Made by a program: the position numbers and the translations under genes
Part shown: piece after piece, positions 12,059 through 23,320 of the stretch
Layout of the letters: every line of letters begins with the position of its first letter
How positions within the stretch are numbered: position 1 is the first letter of the stretch
Notes under the pieces: model-generated
Databases searched by the model: none
Told to the model about the DNA's origin: nothing
Seen by the model: the letters and a program-made list of their open reading frames with translations, nothing else
Origin: Clytia hemisphaerica
Lineage: Eukaryota > Cnidaria > Hydrozoa > Leptothecata > Clytiidae
Length of the DNA stretch: 64,000 nt
Assembly: GCA_902728285.1 (NCBI GenBank)
Contig: CACVBU010001026.1
Location: 62,001 to 126,000 of the forward strand
Reading direction: 5' to 3'

Positions 12059-12559
12059 GTCGTCAGGTTTAGAAGAAAAATTAAGGTTTTTTTGAATGAT
12101 AGAGAACTTTAATTGACAATTTGTCGTCTTTTGTTATCTTGAGAGTTTTTTTTGCTAATTCAATTAATTTCGATAAACCAAGAAAGTTTTAAAAGAGAAG
12201 GAATAACAACGCGGTTGTTACGCGGGCCGTTTCCATTGATTTCCCTATTATGATATCGCTATAATAGAAAGTGAAGCTTGGCGTATCGCCCCAGTCTTTT
12301 TTCACGTTTCTCGGCAAATCGCCAATTTTACGACAATTGGTTTTTAAGATTTTTCTTGACCATCCAAGATATTTTTAAAGATTTCTCTACAAAAACTGTT
12401 TACCAATCAAGAATTTTTGCTGAATGATCTTGTGGAATGTTTGAACTACACAAAACATATCAAGAGAGAGAAGAAACATGCTTATGAGATGAGATTTGGC
12501 AAAGAAAAGTTAAAGGATAATTTTTTCTTTACATTTTAGGGGGTCTTTTTTAAAGTTAG

Positions 12560-13335
12560 GTAGCTACTCGTGGAATTTTCGAAATATAATGTGTGCACCG
12601 TTATGAAAAGTATAGAAGTGTGGCTTTCTTGTGGTACATAGATCTTTTGCATACACACAGGATTTAAAATTTAGTAGAGCACTTAAAATTTTGAATTTTC
12701 GGTTTGAAAACTTCCGGGAATTTTTAAGGGTGCGTAGCGTTCGATGCACTCAAAGAGTAGATGATTGAGTGTGCTTAGACTATCATCTGTACAATCAGTT
12801 GCATTAACGAGATTGAACGGTAGGGTGGAAGCATCAGCTACGTATAGGTAAGTTGAAGTTTCTCATGTCACGAATCGGGCGACACGAGTATCATGATCAC
12901 TGATTTCTGGTGTCGGTAGAACTTCGCAGAATTTGACTTTGCATGACGAGTTGGTCGATATGTGGTCAATGAGTGACACTCCTTTACGTGATGGAGATTA
13001 GACATGCTGGGTGAGGTCGAACGAACGAAGGGTTTCAAGATAGAAATATTTTATTTGAGAGTTCGATAATAGATCGATATTAAAATCACGTTATCACCAC
13101 GCTTCCCGTCCAGTCAAGAATAGCTGTTCCAACGATTCTGTCGAAGCTTTCCAGCCAATCCGCATTTTCTTGGTTCGTGAAGTTTGGTTGATACGTAACA
13201 TTGAGGAGGAGTTTAGAATGTTTGAATTATTTGATGACGTAAATAGAAATCAAACAAGACGACTTAAAGTCGAAAATTTCGCATAATACTTGAACATCAA
13301 CGACGAAGACGCGTGATACGTGACTCCTGCAGCAT
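12560..13335 (-). pseudogene. Fragment of a second LINE: endonuclease and linker
   Basis: On the minus strand, with several frame breaks, one reads NVTYQPNFTNQENADWLESF, DFNIDLLSNSQIKY, GVSLIDHISTN, EISDHD, then LNHLLFECIERYAPLK. This is the order of a CR1/L2-type AP endonuclease followed by the linker to RT. The words differ from the LINE at 7961, so it is another family. RT itself is absent. About 60 bases at 13253-13311 recur at 48170-48231. Confidence 0.7.
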
Positions 13336-14465
13336 TATGCATTTTGAATGAAGCGTTACACAAAATATACACAATGTATTGTACACACAGGTCATAGATA
13401 CCCTGTTTTTTTAATGAAGAATCTCAATCCATTAAAAAAAAGATTCCTTTAAAAATGCGACTAAAGAATTCTATTCTATAAAGCGTAAACAAAATCTTTC
13501 AATTCAGAATAATTCAGAGAACTGCAATATACTTGAGAAAAATAATTTGTAAATTTTTTTGAAAACGAAGAAGAAAAAATGAACTTTTCATTCTTTGATG
13601 CCAGAAACCTCATTTTGTGCTTTGAAGCATAGAGGTATAAAGAAAGACAGGAGATGAATTTGTCGGTAATTGGTCGTTAAAGTCTTTTGATTTCTTTTAT
13701 GTAATAAATCAAAAGAAATTCTAGGCTCGCCCGACGAAATACGACTTTTTAGTAGAACTCGAGTCTGTTCTGAACATTCTTACTATCAGCATCGAAGATT
13801 TCTAGCCTTCTAATATACGAGAATAAAATAAAATTTAGCTCCACGAAATAAGTTTGCGTTCAATTTTGGCATCCATTAAATTTTGTTTTGAAAAGATATT
13901 TTCTCTAGCCAGAAAATAAAAAGTTTTTTATAAGCACACACAATTTCAGACCCAATTTGTAGACAAAAAGTCGCTGGAGAATTTTGGAGGAAAGTATTAA
14001 GCAATAGGGTTCACCTTGAAGAAAATGTTGATCTAAAAATCTTGTCATTTGATGAAGGATTGCAAAGTTTACAGACCCTTTTTTAGTCCAAATATTTTCT
14101 TACACCAATGTCAGAAACAATGAATCTCGTCTCATCTTATTTCCAACACTTAAGTTAGCCAATAAGATTTCACCTATCAACAAAAGAGCTCATTAAAAAT
14201 GCACGATATATGAGATTATGAGCATGCATACCTCGTAATTTTTTTAATCGTAGGGCGAGCATGGTTACAATAGCATACTTCTCCTGTTTCTTTATACCTC
14301 CATGTTTGAAGGAACTTGTGATAAAGACTTCTTTCACTTATATCAACTTCTTTTTATAAACAGTAGAATTTATCTAAAATTGAGAAAAATGGCTAGTCAG
14401 AAAAATCTGTTGTATACTATCTTCGCTTTCTGATATGAATGATGGCCCACCACCATCAAAATCAT
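13336..14465. other. Intergenic, nothing recognised
   Basis: AT-rich sequence with stops in all frames. A short inverted pair around 13688-13722 (TTGATTTCTTTTATG against AATCAAAAGAAATT) is the only structure noticed. Confidence 0.45.
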
Positions 14466-14716
14466 TGGACTTTTCCAGAAAAAAATTGAATATGGGGGGG
14501 GTGAAGGATATAACATTTTTGGAAACCCCCCCCCCCTGGACATTGTGACTTTTGATCCCCCGGACAGCAGGTGTAACCTCCCCGCCCCGGACAAGGATCA
14601 GTTGATCCCATCGAGAGCAAGTTTACTCCCCCCCAGGACAAGGCCCAGGACAAATTTTGTAGATTTTTCACTACCCTCCCCCACCCCCATGTACAGACAT
14701 TTTCTGGAAGAGCCCA
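14466..14716. mobile_element. Inverted-repeat element, CTTTTCCAGAAAA tips
   Basis: Tips are TGGACTTTTCCAGAAAA and, reversed, TGGGCTCTTCCAGAAAA. The interior is C-rich with repeated CCCCGGACA-like words. A shorter copy with the same tips lies at 31119-31244. Small open frames here are repeat products. Confidence 0.7.
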
Positions 14717-14739
14717 TTAAAGGCAAAAAGTAGTTGAGG

Positions 14740-15117
14740 ACACTCATTTTTTTATAAGCATACGGTAAATTTCGGCTGAAGCTCACTATGATGCTTAAGT
14801 AAATCTCAATATTGAGACTCAAATTATGCTTAACCCTATGCTTGGTAAAAAAATTATGTAAGTTGTAGATAGTGTACATTCTCAAGAGACCAAGTTGTGT
14901 TATTTATAAGAGATTAAACAAAATAAAATCACCATTTTTTCGAATTTTGTTTGTAATTCTCTTCTTCATTCTTCTGTTATTTTCTGAAGTTTGGGAAATT
15001 ATGATTCTAAAAATTTCTTTGGGTGAGCCTCAAGGTATGCTTAGCATATGCTTAATTTTTCTGGAAATTTGAGCTTCAGTATGCTTATAAACGTTATGCT
15101 TATAAAAAAATGAGTGT
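14740..15117. mobile_element. Foldback element 3, repeated word TATGCTTA
   Basis: Ends ACACTCA plus T-run plus ATAAGCAT, and ATGCTTATA plus A-run plus TGAGTGT. The interior repeats TATGCTTA about seven times with GAGCTTCAG and GAGCCTCAA between. Same grammar as the foldbacks at 776 and 5808 but with a different word. Confidence 0.7.
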
Positions 15118-15645
15118 AGTTGAGCTCCAGCTCCAGCTTCTGGACTAGAAAATTGCAGGGTAAAAACTAGCCAACTTTAAGCTTTAAAGAAATAATACTC
15201 CTTAAGATTAAACTTTGACTCCTTTATAACTGCTTTAAAATGCATCCCATTAAACAAACCCTCCCCAATCTCTTGCCAATTATCCTGTGAAAAATATATA
15301 TATATAGGGGAAAGATTCCAGAAAAGTAACAAGAATCTTAGTGTGGAAATGTGAATCTTATACAGACAACGTACCATGCGTTCAAAATGAAAATCCTAAT
15401 TAGCAAAAGGTGTATCAAGATCGGTGAAGTTTGATTGAAGCTCAATTAGTTTGATTTATTACCTTGTTGCCCATTCTTTTTACATTCCGAAGGCTTATTA
15501 GCAGACATCCACGCTAAAGCTTAAAGAGCGAGCCAATATCTATCATCCCATCGGGGAGGAAAAGCTGGAACTTTTACTAATCAAACTCATCGAACACCAA
15601 TCAAACTTCATCGGATAAAAAACTGTCATCATTAACGAGGGACCG

Positions 15646-15792
15646 CTGTACATTGTGCGGTGGTGTACGGTGGGGCTGGATCTAAATGTCCTTTGTACGG
15701 CGATGAAAATAATGTTAATTTGAAATCTGCTGTATTATCTGTACACCCCACCTTACCCACCATAAATCACCGTACAATGACAATGTACGGCA
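15646..15792. mobile_element. Short inverted-repeat element
   Basis: The left end CTGTACATTGTGCGGTG and the inner GTACGGTGGGG are mirrored by CCCCACC and ATCACCGTACAATG then CAATGTACGG on the right. About 147 bases, no coding capacity. Confidence 0.55.
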
Positions 15793-15863
15793 GTGTCTAG
15801 ACAGGGTCGTTTCGATTATACAAAAATGGTTGCTGAATTTCATTTGACATGATTTCTAAGAAA

Positions 15864-16478
15864 TACCGTGAGATCGGGTAACTTGCATACGCATAGCCCT
15901 CAAATGAATGAATGACCCATTTGGTCATTAAAATACAGGTCATTAAAATACAAAGTTAAATCAAAACAAAAATGGTAGGCTAGAGCTGCAATGCCGGACA
16001 AAAGGTTTGTAGACTTCTGCAATATTTGCAAAATACTTCAATATCGATCAAAAACAAAATCCCAAGAGGCTCTGGGTGCTTTCCAAACTTATCCAAAGCT
16101 GTTCAAAGTCTTTCAAAGTCACCCGCTGCAGTCTAACCGCAAGGGCAAACCACAAGGGATTGATTAACTGGCTTACACCAGTATCAAAACGCTGAATTTT
16201 TGCTTGTGGTTCCCTCAAAAGCAATTCAAAAGCAATGCAACGACTTCAAAAGTGTTTTTCTTAACTTCCATCCCCTTTCAGACACATTGAAGAGTCATTT
16301 TGCTCTATTTCTCATCATTTTTCACTGAAATTTCATTTGTCTACAACCTTTTGTCCGGCATTGTGCAAGCGGAGCTGCGTAGTTCATTTGTTTTGAAATT
16401 TTGCTGCTTTGATTGGTCAGTCATTTGATGGCTGTGCCAGTTACCCACCACTGATGCAAGTTACCCGACTTCACGGTA
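15864..16478. mobile_element. TA-flanked inverted-repeat element C, holding element A
   Basis: The left tip TACCGTGAGATCGGGTAACT and right tip AGTTACCCGACTTCACGGTA are inverted for about 25 bases. A TA at each border fits the Tc1/mariner-type target duplication. A different element (15989-16363) sits inside, so this one is older. No transposase remains. Confidence 0.65.
15989..16363. mobile_element. Inverted-repeat element A, intact copy
   Basis: Tips CAATGCCGGACAAAAGGTTT and ACCTTTTGTCCGGCATTG are inverted, followed by GTAGAC/GTCTAC. Length 375 bases. A second copy in reverse orientation at 27687-28555 is interrupted by element B, so this copy serves as its empty site. Confidence 0.8.
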
Positions 16479-17126
16479 CTTGCTAAAACTGACTGTTTGT
16501 CACAACTGGTTTCACTATTAACACATAACTATCTGGTGAAAAAAGGAAAAAAAGATCATACCTGTGCTGTTTGTAGTTTTGGTGAAGAAGAGAAGAGAGG
16601 GTTAATAATGTTGTTGTTTGTTTGGAAAATTAACTCTTCAAGACTCTTTTTGTACTACTTACTGGATACTGAGCATGATCAATTTATTGGTGCATTCACT
16701 AACTACACAAAGATAAAATACTTAGTAGTAAACAAATATTAAACCTCTTTAAACACTCTACAAAAGACCAGAAAATATGATAAAAATTTATACAGCAGCA
16801 GCAAGTTTCAAAAGCATGTGCAATCAAGCAGCCATTAAAAAAAGTTCTCACAATAAATGTTTACAAAGGCTTGGTTACACTTCTTGCACTAGCGTATTTT
16901 ATTTATTAAGAAAAGCCCTGTTTTTTATCACTTTTTATCTTTGGGAGTGAGTCCACCTTTAGAATATTTACCGTAGTACGCCCGCAGCCAAACGCCCACG
17001 CCATAATTTGCGCCCTAAAAAATGTCTCGCCAGCCAGACACACGGAAGGCTATCGTAATACTTTCGCTAAGCGAAATTAATAAAGATTCAAATAAAATGA
17101 ACATGTCTATCATTCAAGTCTATCAT
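16479..17126. other. Intergenic, nothing recognised
   Basis: Only short open frames (one of 81 residues at 16497-16742 without recognisable features). No repeat shared with the rest of the window was noticed. Confidence 0.4.
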
Positions 17127-17513
17127 TTTTTTGGTTAGCAGATTTTTTGCTAAGTTCGGAACGGTTTTGTGAGCCTAATTTGCATCCCCTATATGAGGCC
17201 CCCAGCGGACCCTCAATTCACGCAATCACGCAATTTTTTTTCGAAATTCACGCATTCACGCAATTTTTTCTCGAGTTTCATAGTCTAGCAAGCTAGACGA
17301 CTAATTTATAAATAGTAGAAATAAAGCAAAAAGTAATGAATGGAACAATTTTAGTCGTCTAGAAACCTTTGTGCACTAACTCCAAACAAAAGAAAAGTGT
17401 CAATATTACAATTATAATTTTTTCCTGCTCAAAATAATTCTTGAGAAAAAAAATATGTGTTGATTTGTGTATTGAAAGTTTTTCATTTGAGTTGATTTCG
17501 TTTTGAGAGTTTG

Positions 17514-18244
17514 TAGTCGCGCGGCTGAGGTCGAAAAAAGTGGCTAGAAAATGATTTTCGTGATACACCTCTTAGATTCCACTTTTTTCGATGGAAACTC
17601 TCGAATTAGTATATGTAGATTCCAAAATCAAAAAGTTTCCACGATATTATCGTGCAAGTAACGAGTAAATGGCGATTTTTTGCGTTTCCAGGCAAAATTG
17701 CAAGGCCTGGAAATTCATGATTTTTGGGGGGGTCTTCAAATTAAAAAAAGACCTATATCACATGATAGAGCTCTTCAAACTGAGCAAAAAAGTGTATTAC
17801 ACCAAAGTCCCAACTTCTCTAGATCAAAAGTTATGGGCCTATTTGTGGTCAAAAAGGTGTTTAATTTTGCATAATTAATGCAGAATGTGGGGAAATTCCC
17901 TGTTTTCCATCAGTTTTTTACCACAAATAGGCTAATAAATTTTGATCTAGAGAAGTTGGGACTTTGGTGTAATACACTTTTTTGCTCAGTTTGAAGAGCT
18001 CTATCATGTGATATAGGTCTTTTTTTAATTTGAAGACCCCCCAAAAATCATGAATTTCCAGGCCTTGCAATTTTGCCTGGAAACGCAAAAAATCGCCAAT
18101 TACTCGTTACTTGCACGATAATATCGTGGAAACTTTTTGATTTTGTAATCTACACATACTAATTCGCGAGTTTCCGTTGTTTTTTTTGGAATCTAAAAGA
18201 TGTATCACGAAATGAAACGTTTTTCGACCTCAGCCGCGCGACTA
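17514..18244. repeat. Long near-perfect hairpin, arms of about 320 bases
   Basis: Left arm 17514-17845 and right arm 17925-18244 are inverted copies with few mismatches; shared words include TAGTCGCGCGGCTGAGGTCG at the outer end and ACCAAAGTCCCAACTTCTCT near the loop. The loop is about 80 bases. RNA from here would form a long double strand. The 60-70 residue open frames in the arms are by-products. Confidence 0.85.
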
Positions 18245-18757
18245 TTGTTGTTGCTTGATAAATTGTTTTCTCGCTACGCAAGTTTCTGCGTAGCTAGCCG
18301 GGGTATCTATAATGCTGGAACACCGGATTCTTCCAGTCGTTTATACAAACTAAATCCCGTATTATTATTCTCAACTTCAGTTGAGCTAGAATCTCAGAAT
18401 GTTTGTGAGTTTGTGAGTTTGTCCACAAACTTTGGGGCAGCGTAGAGAGCGGAATAATTGGTTTAAGGAGCTGAAATTTGGCACACGCCCTCCTTATGTT
18501 AAAACTCAGGAGTGGATTTTTCATTTTTTTGAATTTCGCTTTTTTTCGCGAGTTATACCCATTTTACCGGGATTTTGCGCTTATTTAACGTCATAAAAGT
18601 CAAAATAATTGACGTCAAATATTTTTTTTAAATGCTAAAAATACAAAAATAGGAATTTTCAATCATGTTGAAAAATATTTGACGTCAATTTATCTAGGTG
18701 CCAAAATAAAAGGTTGCTCTACACACGGAAAAAAATTCTTCATTCTAAATTTACCTA

Positions 18758-19210
18758 CGACTGAGCTTTCTCTAATTCTTCTGAGTACTCATCGCTCTGG
18801 GTTTTATAATTGAACCTTCCCTTTCCTGAGTGCCCATCAAAGAAGGCTTTTTTCACCCCGCGTTTGCAATTTAGCTACCTTATCCCGAGTATCCATCACT
18901 CTGGGCTTACAAGCAAGCTTTCCCTAATTCTGAGTGCCCATCACTCTGGGTTTACAATTGGGCCTTCTCTTATCCCGAACGCATATCACCCTGGGTTTAC
19001 AATTGAGCTTTTTCTTATCCCGAGTAACCATTACCCTGGGTTTACAATTTGACCTTCCTTAATCTCGAGCGCTTATCACCCTGGGTTTACAATAATTGGA
19101 CCTTCCTTAATCACGAGCGCCTATCACTCTGGGTTTGCAACAGCCTTCTATTATCGTGAGAGCCCATCACCCTGTTTTAAAAAAGTGTTTACAATTGGGC
19201 CTTCCACTTT
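18758..19210. repeat. Tandem array, 45-bp unit, about nine copies
   Basis: The marker CTGGGTTTACAATTG recurs with starts at 18901, 18946, 18991, 19036, 19081 and 19129, a period of 45 with one of 48. Because 45 is a multiple of three, an 80-residue periodic open frame appears at 18810-19052; it is not a gene. The array lies within the hAT-like element. Confidence 0.85.
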
Positions 19211-19612
19211 CACACGTATACTGAAGTTGAGCCCAGTGCTTTAGCACGTTACAGTTATTAGTATTGGTATTATTAGTATTACACGCATTATAAACGACTC
19301 CAGTCTACGAGTTTCACGCAATAACCCGATTTTTCAGAAATCAGAAAATTTTTCGGGAAAAATCGAGGAAACATTGGATAATCCGGAAAACTGCATATAA
19401 TTGGTGGGAAAAAAGGGAAAATTCACGTATTCACGCACAAGATAGCCCAGATTCACGCTTTCACGCAATCAAAAAGTGCATTTTCATGTTCACGCAAGTT
19501 TTTTCAATTCACGCATTCACGCAACCGAAAATGCCCATTCACGCAATCACGCAAATCGCTGGGGGGCCCCCTATATCAAAACTTATCAGAGGGGATGTGT
19601 GCAGCGTAGGTT

Positions 19613-21244
19613 AAGCCATGCTATGTGAGGGGGATTGGGTAGTCAGTTCAAGGTAGTTCATTCAATTCATTGAATGCGAGAAATGGGCCTGAGAACCTTC
19701 TGTAACTCAACCAAATAGAAAAATTAAAAAAAAAGTTTATCCTACGTTTTTGGGTGTTCTTTTGATGAACCACGTTTCTCAATCACACGAGTGATTTTCC
19801 TAGAAAAAGAATTTTTTCACAAAGATACAAAATACCTGCTCAGAAGTACATATTGTACGAAAACACATTTACTTTTTAAAGAGCATAATATCTGTATATG
19901 CAATGACCTGAAGAAAATTGCAACGTGCCATCTAGAAACCATGATTTAAAATCCGTGACAGAAACGCTCATTTCAAAATTGTACTGCATTTCAGTCTAAG
20001 AAAGTAAGAATACGATTGAAATAATCCACTATATTTTTGTTGCAATTCATAAGAATGCTCTGTCCTCGAATGCTTCTCCGGAGTGAGCCAGTGATGGTAA
20101 AAATAACGGTATGAAACTTGATGGGGATTGATATTCCAATGTTTTTTATGCCTGGAGAATTGAATTCCATTCTTTGGGGATGAAAAACTAACATGACATT
20201 TTGCAGTGAGGATTTGTTTATTTGAGTAAGGACGAAAATTGGAGTACAATTTTCCAATAGGGACGATTTTTTGGCCATTTTTTCCAGTGGGACGGGGGTC
20301 CGGAGAAGAGGGTGTTACAATATTCTTAAAAAATATCTTGTGCAAACAAACAACTCACTGTTGAGGATCCATCAACCTAACATCACGGCACATCAACTTG
20401 TGCAAAACATTTTTCTGCTTTTTACCAATGCTGAAAAAGATTGATGTAAGTTGAAGGAAATCAAGAACGAAAAAAAGATAAGGAAAAATTAAGAACCAGC
20501 TAATTGACCACTCTTATGGCATTGATTTATCACACTTGTTTTAAGGAAAAATAAAGAACAGGCAAGAGTCTCAACAACATCAGTAATTTGTGGTGACAAA
20601 GTGCTCTATACCAAGGTAGGAACAGGTAAGAGTCTGAGAAAGAATTTACTGGTTTTTATTAAGAACGAGTTTAAAGACATCGTATCGTTGTAAGTATGAT
20701 TTAGACTGGAAAGTGTGTCCAATAGTCGAAATAATTCAAATGTTAAAATCAATTAGCATTCCCAAAAAGTATTTAAATGAAGTTTTATAATAAGATTCCT
20801 TTTCTCCGGCTCTTTTTGGATTTCTTCAAAAGTAGTTAAAATAAAGCAATATAGGGCTTACGGTTGAGAAGGTTTTGACGTCTTTACATTAAAACTGGAC
20901 TTTGATTCAGTCTTCAATGCATTGTTAATGGCTCTAAAAACAACAAGAAGAAATTGTTTAATAATTTAGTTTATCTACAAGTTGAAAAAAAAACAAAAAT
21001 AAAAGAAACAAAATATAAAAAACAACGTAACTGAACTAGAAGCTAAAGTAAAAATTAGGAAAAAAGAACTTTGCATAAAGACAAAAACACGCTTTTTGAG
21101 TACAACGAAAAAACGATGGACAAATTAATCACACCTTTTCAGAAAAACCCCATTTCATTTTTTCTTCCAGTTACTTCTAAGAACGAAAAATTTGAATGAC
21201 TTACTTTTGCTTTACCAATTTGATATGCAATGCAACATTTTCTT
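19613..21244. other. Intergenic with old repeat debris
   Basis: No gene recognised. Around 20250-20305 the words TTTTTTGGCCATTTTTTCCA and CCAGTGGGACGGGGG resemble stretches near 27520-27560 and 55680-55700, suggesting a degraded dispersed repeat. Overlapping open frames at 19968-20345 fall on it and look non-coding. AAGGAAAAATTAAGAAC-like words repeat loosely at 20475-20630. Confidence 0.4.
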
Positions 21245-21535
21245 CCCGGGGGGGGTACTACCCTTGTTGACCGACGGGGGTGCTCCGCTGAGGTTCGAAA
21301 AATGGACCCTACGTGGGACTCGAAGTTTGCGAAAAAAGTGACCCTGAATGGGACTGAAATTCCAAAATTTTCTACTTTTCCCCCAAATTTTCCAAAAATA
21401 GGCACCCTACGAGGGACTGATTTTTCTATTTTGGTGTTTTTGCGACCCTACCTGGGACTCGTGGAGGTTGAAAAAGGTACCCTGACCAGCGGAGCATCCC
21501 CGTAACCCATTTTGCCCTAGTACCCCCCCCCCGGG
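21245..21535. mobile_element. Inverted-repeat element with ACCCTACGTGGGACT repeats
   Basis: The left tip CCCGGGGGGGGTACTA and right tip TAGTACCCCCCCCCCGGG are inverted. The inside repeats ACCCTACGTGGGACTCG-like words four to five times. The tip matches the one at 7451-7467, where the internal repeat differs. Confidence 0.75.
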
Positions 21536-22089
21536 ATTTTCTTTTTGGCATTCTTTAAGTTGTTGTTCTTTGGCGTTTGCGGCAATGCCAGCCAAAAACA
21601 TTTATTTTTATATTGCTGAGTTTCCTTAGATAAAAACTCGATCCACTCGTTCGCTTTTTCAAGCTCAATATAAGCTAACGAAAGAACATCCGGTCCCTTT
21701 TTACAAAATGCTGAGCACTTTTCAAAAACAAATCTGACGCCAAAAATCTGACTTTTTTGTTAGAATCACGTGGCTTTAAAGTTGACGTCACTCCTAAAAG
21801 CTTAACGTCCTTACAGTAGACGTTTTTAATGCTCATCCGCCCAATTTCATCCGGCTGCGAAAATTTATCCAATCAAAGTATTGAAGAACACCTGTTTTTG
21901 AAGAATATCCATCCTTTGGATGTCCTGGGTTAACAGGGAAAGCTATCAAATCATTATGTTAGCCTAGAAGTGCGCATTCAAAAATCAAATCCAACTTCTT
22001 TGGCTGGCTAGTTTAAGATGTATGTAAGGTGTTCGGAATTAGGCATTGTCCACAATTAGACAAGTGTACGCTAAGGACGTCCCTATATC
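21536..22089. other. Intergenic, nothing recognised
   Basis: Short open frames only; no repeat or gene recognised. Confidence 0.4.
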
Positions 22090-22985
22090 TCTTTTTGGAC
22101 CTATCCCGGTGGAGGTCTTATAAATTAACCGCTGTCCGTTCGTTATCAGCTTTTCTCGAGATTGGCTCATTAGTTTTTTCTGATTTTTTGCACAATGATG
22201 CAAATGGAAATGCCCAAAATGTTCCCAAAAAAATATATTTTTTGAGTAAATTTCAGCCAAAAAGCGGTTAAAAAGGGTTTTTTTGGACTTTTGAAATATT
22301 TCATCATTAATTTTTTTTGATTTTTTAAAAGTAGGGTAGCACCATAGGTAAAAGATGGCTCAAGCAGATTTTCGCAAAAAAAATTTTCGGCTCAAAAAAC
22401 ACATCTTTATCTATAAGAATCACTATTTATAAGCATAAATCGATTTTCTTAGCCCTATTACTCAATTTTTTGATGAAATATATATTGTTTTTGCTCATGA
22501 AGGCTTAATTTTGAAAAATACACGCTCACCCTCAGCCAAAGTACACTCTTCTTTTTTTTAAACCATGTATTTGTGTTTAGACATCTAATTTTGGCTGCTA
22601 GACGTGTTTTTATAAGAATATTGACCAAATTCGAAATTTTTTTATAAGCACATTACCAATTTCTTAGATATTAGCTTTTTTCGAGATTGGCTCTTTCATT
22701 CTTTATGATCTTTTGCACAAAGGTGTCTAACTATAGACCTCGAATGTGACGGAGTCTGATTTTGGAGAAAAAAAATTGGGGGCCAAATTCCAGTCAAAAA
22801 GCAGCTAAAAACTTGATCATTAATTCCTCCTGATTTTTTGCATGAAAGTAGGGTACCATCATCGGTAAAAGATGGCGGTGGAAGCAGATTTTCTGGCCTC
22901 GCCATAAAAATCACTGTTTATTGGCATGCATTAATGTTCTTAGCCAAATTACTCAATTTTTTGATGAGATAGATATTCTTTTCCT
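22090..22985. repeat. Dispersed repeat family E, copy 1, internally duplicated
   Basis: Shares long stretches with 29805-30730: GGACCT...GGAGGTC then TATAAATT, CTGTCCGTTCGT, AGCTTTTCTCGAGATTGGCT, AGTAGGGTA, GGTAAAAGATGGCTCAAGCA. A diverged second pass of the same unit begins near 22670, so the repeat is an internal tandem duplication of roughly 0.4-0.5 kb. Non-coding. Confidence 0.7.
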
Positions 22986-22997
22986 TCCAATCCCCTT

Positions 22998-23320
22998 ACA
23001 GCAACTTTAGGAGCAGAAGTTGTTGATGTTGTTGTTATAAAAGGAAGAGTTTATGTCTGTATATCAATGTCGTCGGTAACTGTGTTGACACGGTAGTGAC
23101 TACAGATCATTGGTTTCATTTGTTGTGATGTTGCTGCCGGAAAAATACTGGCTTGTCTCTTTTGTTTGAAATCTTTATAGAAACTTTAGGAGCAAAAGAG
23201 TGCTGTTATTTTTGTTGTCAGTGGAATGAATTCAGTCTGTATGTTAATGTCGTCAGCAGTGACAATGTTGACTAAGGTGTCTACCGGGTCAGCAGTTTCA
23301 TTTGTTGTGATGTTCCTGGT
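22998..23320. repeat. Imperfect tandem duplication, about 180-bp period
   Basis: AACTTTAGGAGCA, GTCTGTAT, CAATGTCGTC, GTTGAC and TTTCATTTGTTGTGATGTT occur in the same order in 22998-23140 and again in 23175-23315. The second copy overlaps the end of a possible coding remnant on the minus strand. Confidence 0.6.

Larger units (their letters stand above)
7961..12250 (-). mobile_element. Near full-length non-LTR retrotransposon, CR1/L2-like
   Basis: On the minus strand this reads ORF1 (12058-10993), then ORF2 with AP endonuclease and reverse transcriptase (10915-8035), and ends in an (AAT)n tail at 7961-7980. Short repeat tails rather than poly(A), with endonuclease plus RT and a PHD-like ORF1, fit the CR1/L2 side of the Jockey superfamily. 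The 5' end is uncertain. A truncated relative with the same tail type lies at 56311-57376. Both ORFs are broken, so this copy is inactive. Confidence 0.85.
17195..19568. mobile_element. hAT-like non-autonomous transposon, 2.4 kb
   Basis: Flanked by an 8-base direct repeat CCCTATAT (17187-17194 and 19569-19576). Tips are GAGGCCCCCAGCG and CGCTGGGGGGCC. Both ends carry many TTCACGCAATCACGCAA words. An 8-base duplication with subterminal repeats is typical of hAT elements. The interior contains a 731-base hairpin and a 45-base tandem array but no transposase. The empty site at 7862-7958 confirms the borders. Confidence 0.78.
17127..19612. repeat. Dispersed repeat D, second copy split by an insertion
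   Basis: 17127-17194 (GGTTAGCAGATTTTTTGC to ATCCCCTATAT) and 19577-19612 (CAAAACTTATCAGAGGGG onward) together rebuild the reverse complement of 7862-7958. The join lies at CCCTATAT, present once in the uninterrupted copy and twice here. Confidence 0.8.

Noticed and set aside
17669-18524. Open frames in the long hairpin
   Set aside because: They occur in the arms in both directions and have no codon signal or family.
18810-19052. 80-residue protein with a 15-residue repeat
   Set aside because: Product of the 45-bp tandem array inside the hAT-like element.
19968-20345. Two overlapping frames of 95-125 residues
   Set aside because: They lie on degraded repeat sequence shared with 27520-27560 and 55675-55750; no protein family is visible.
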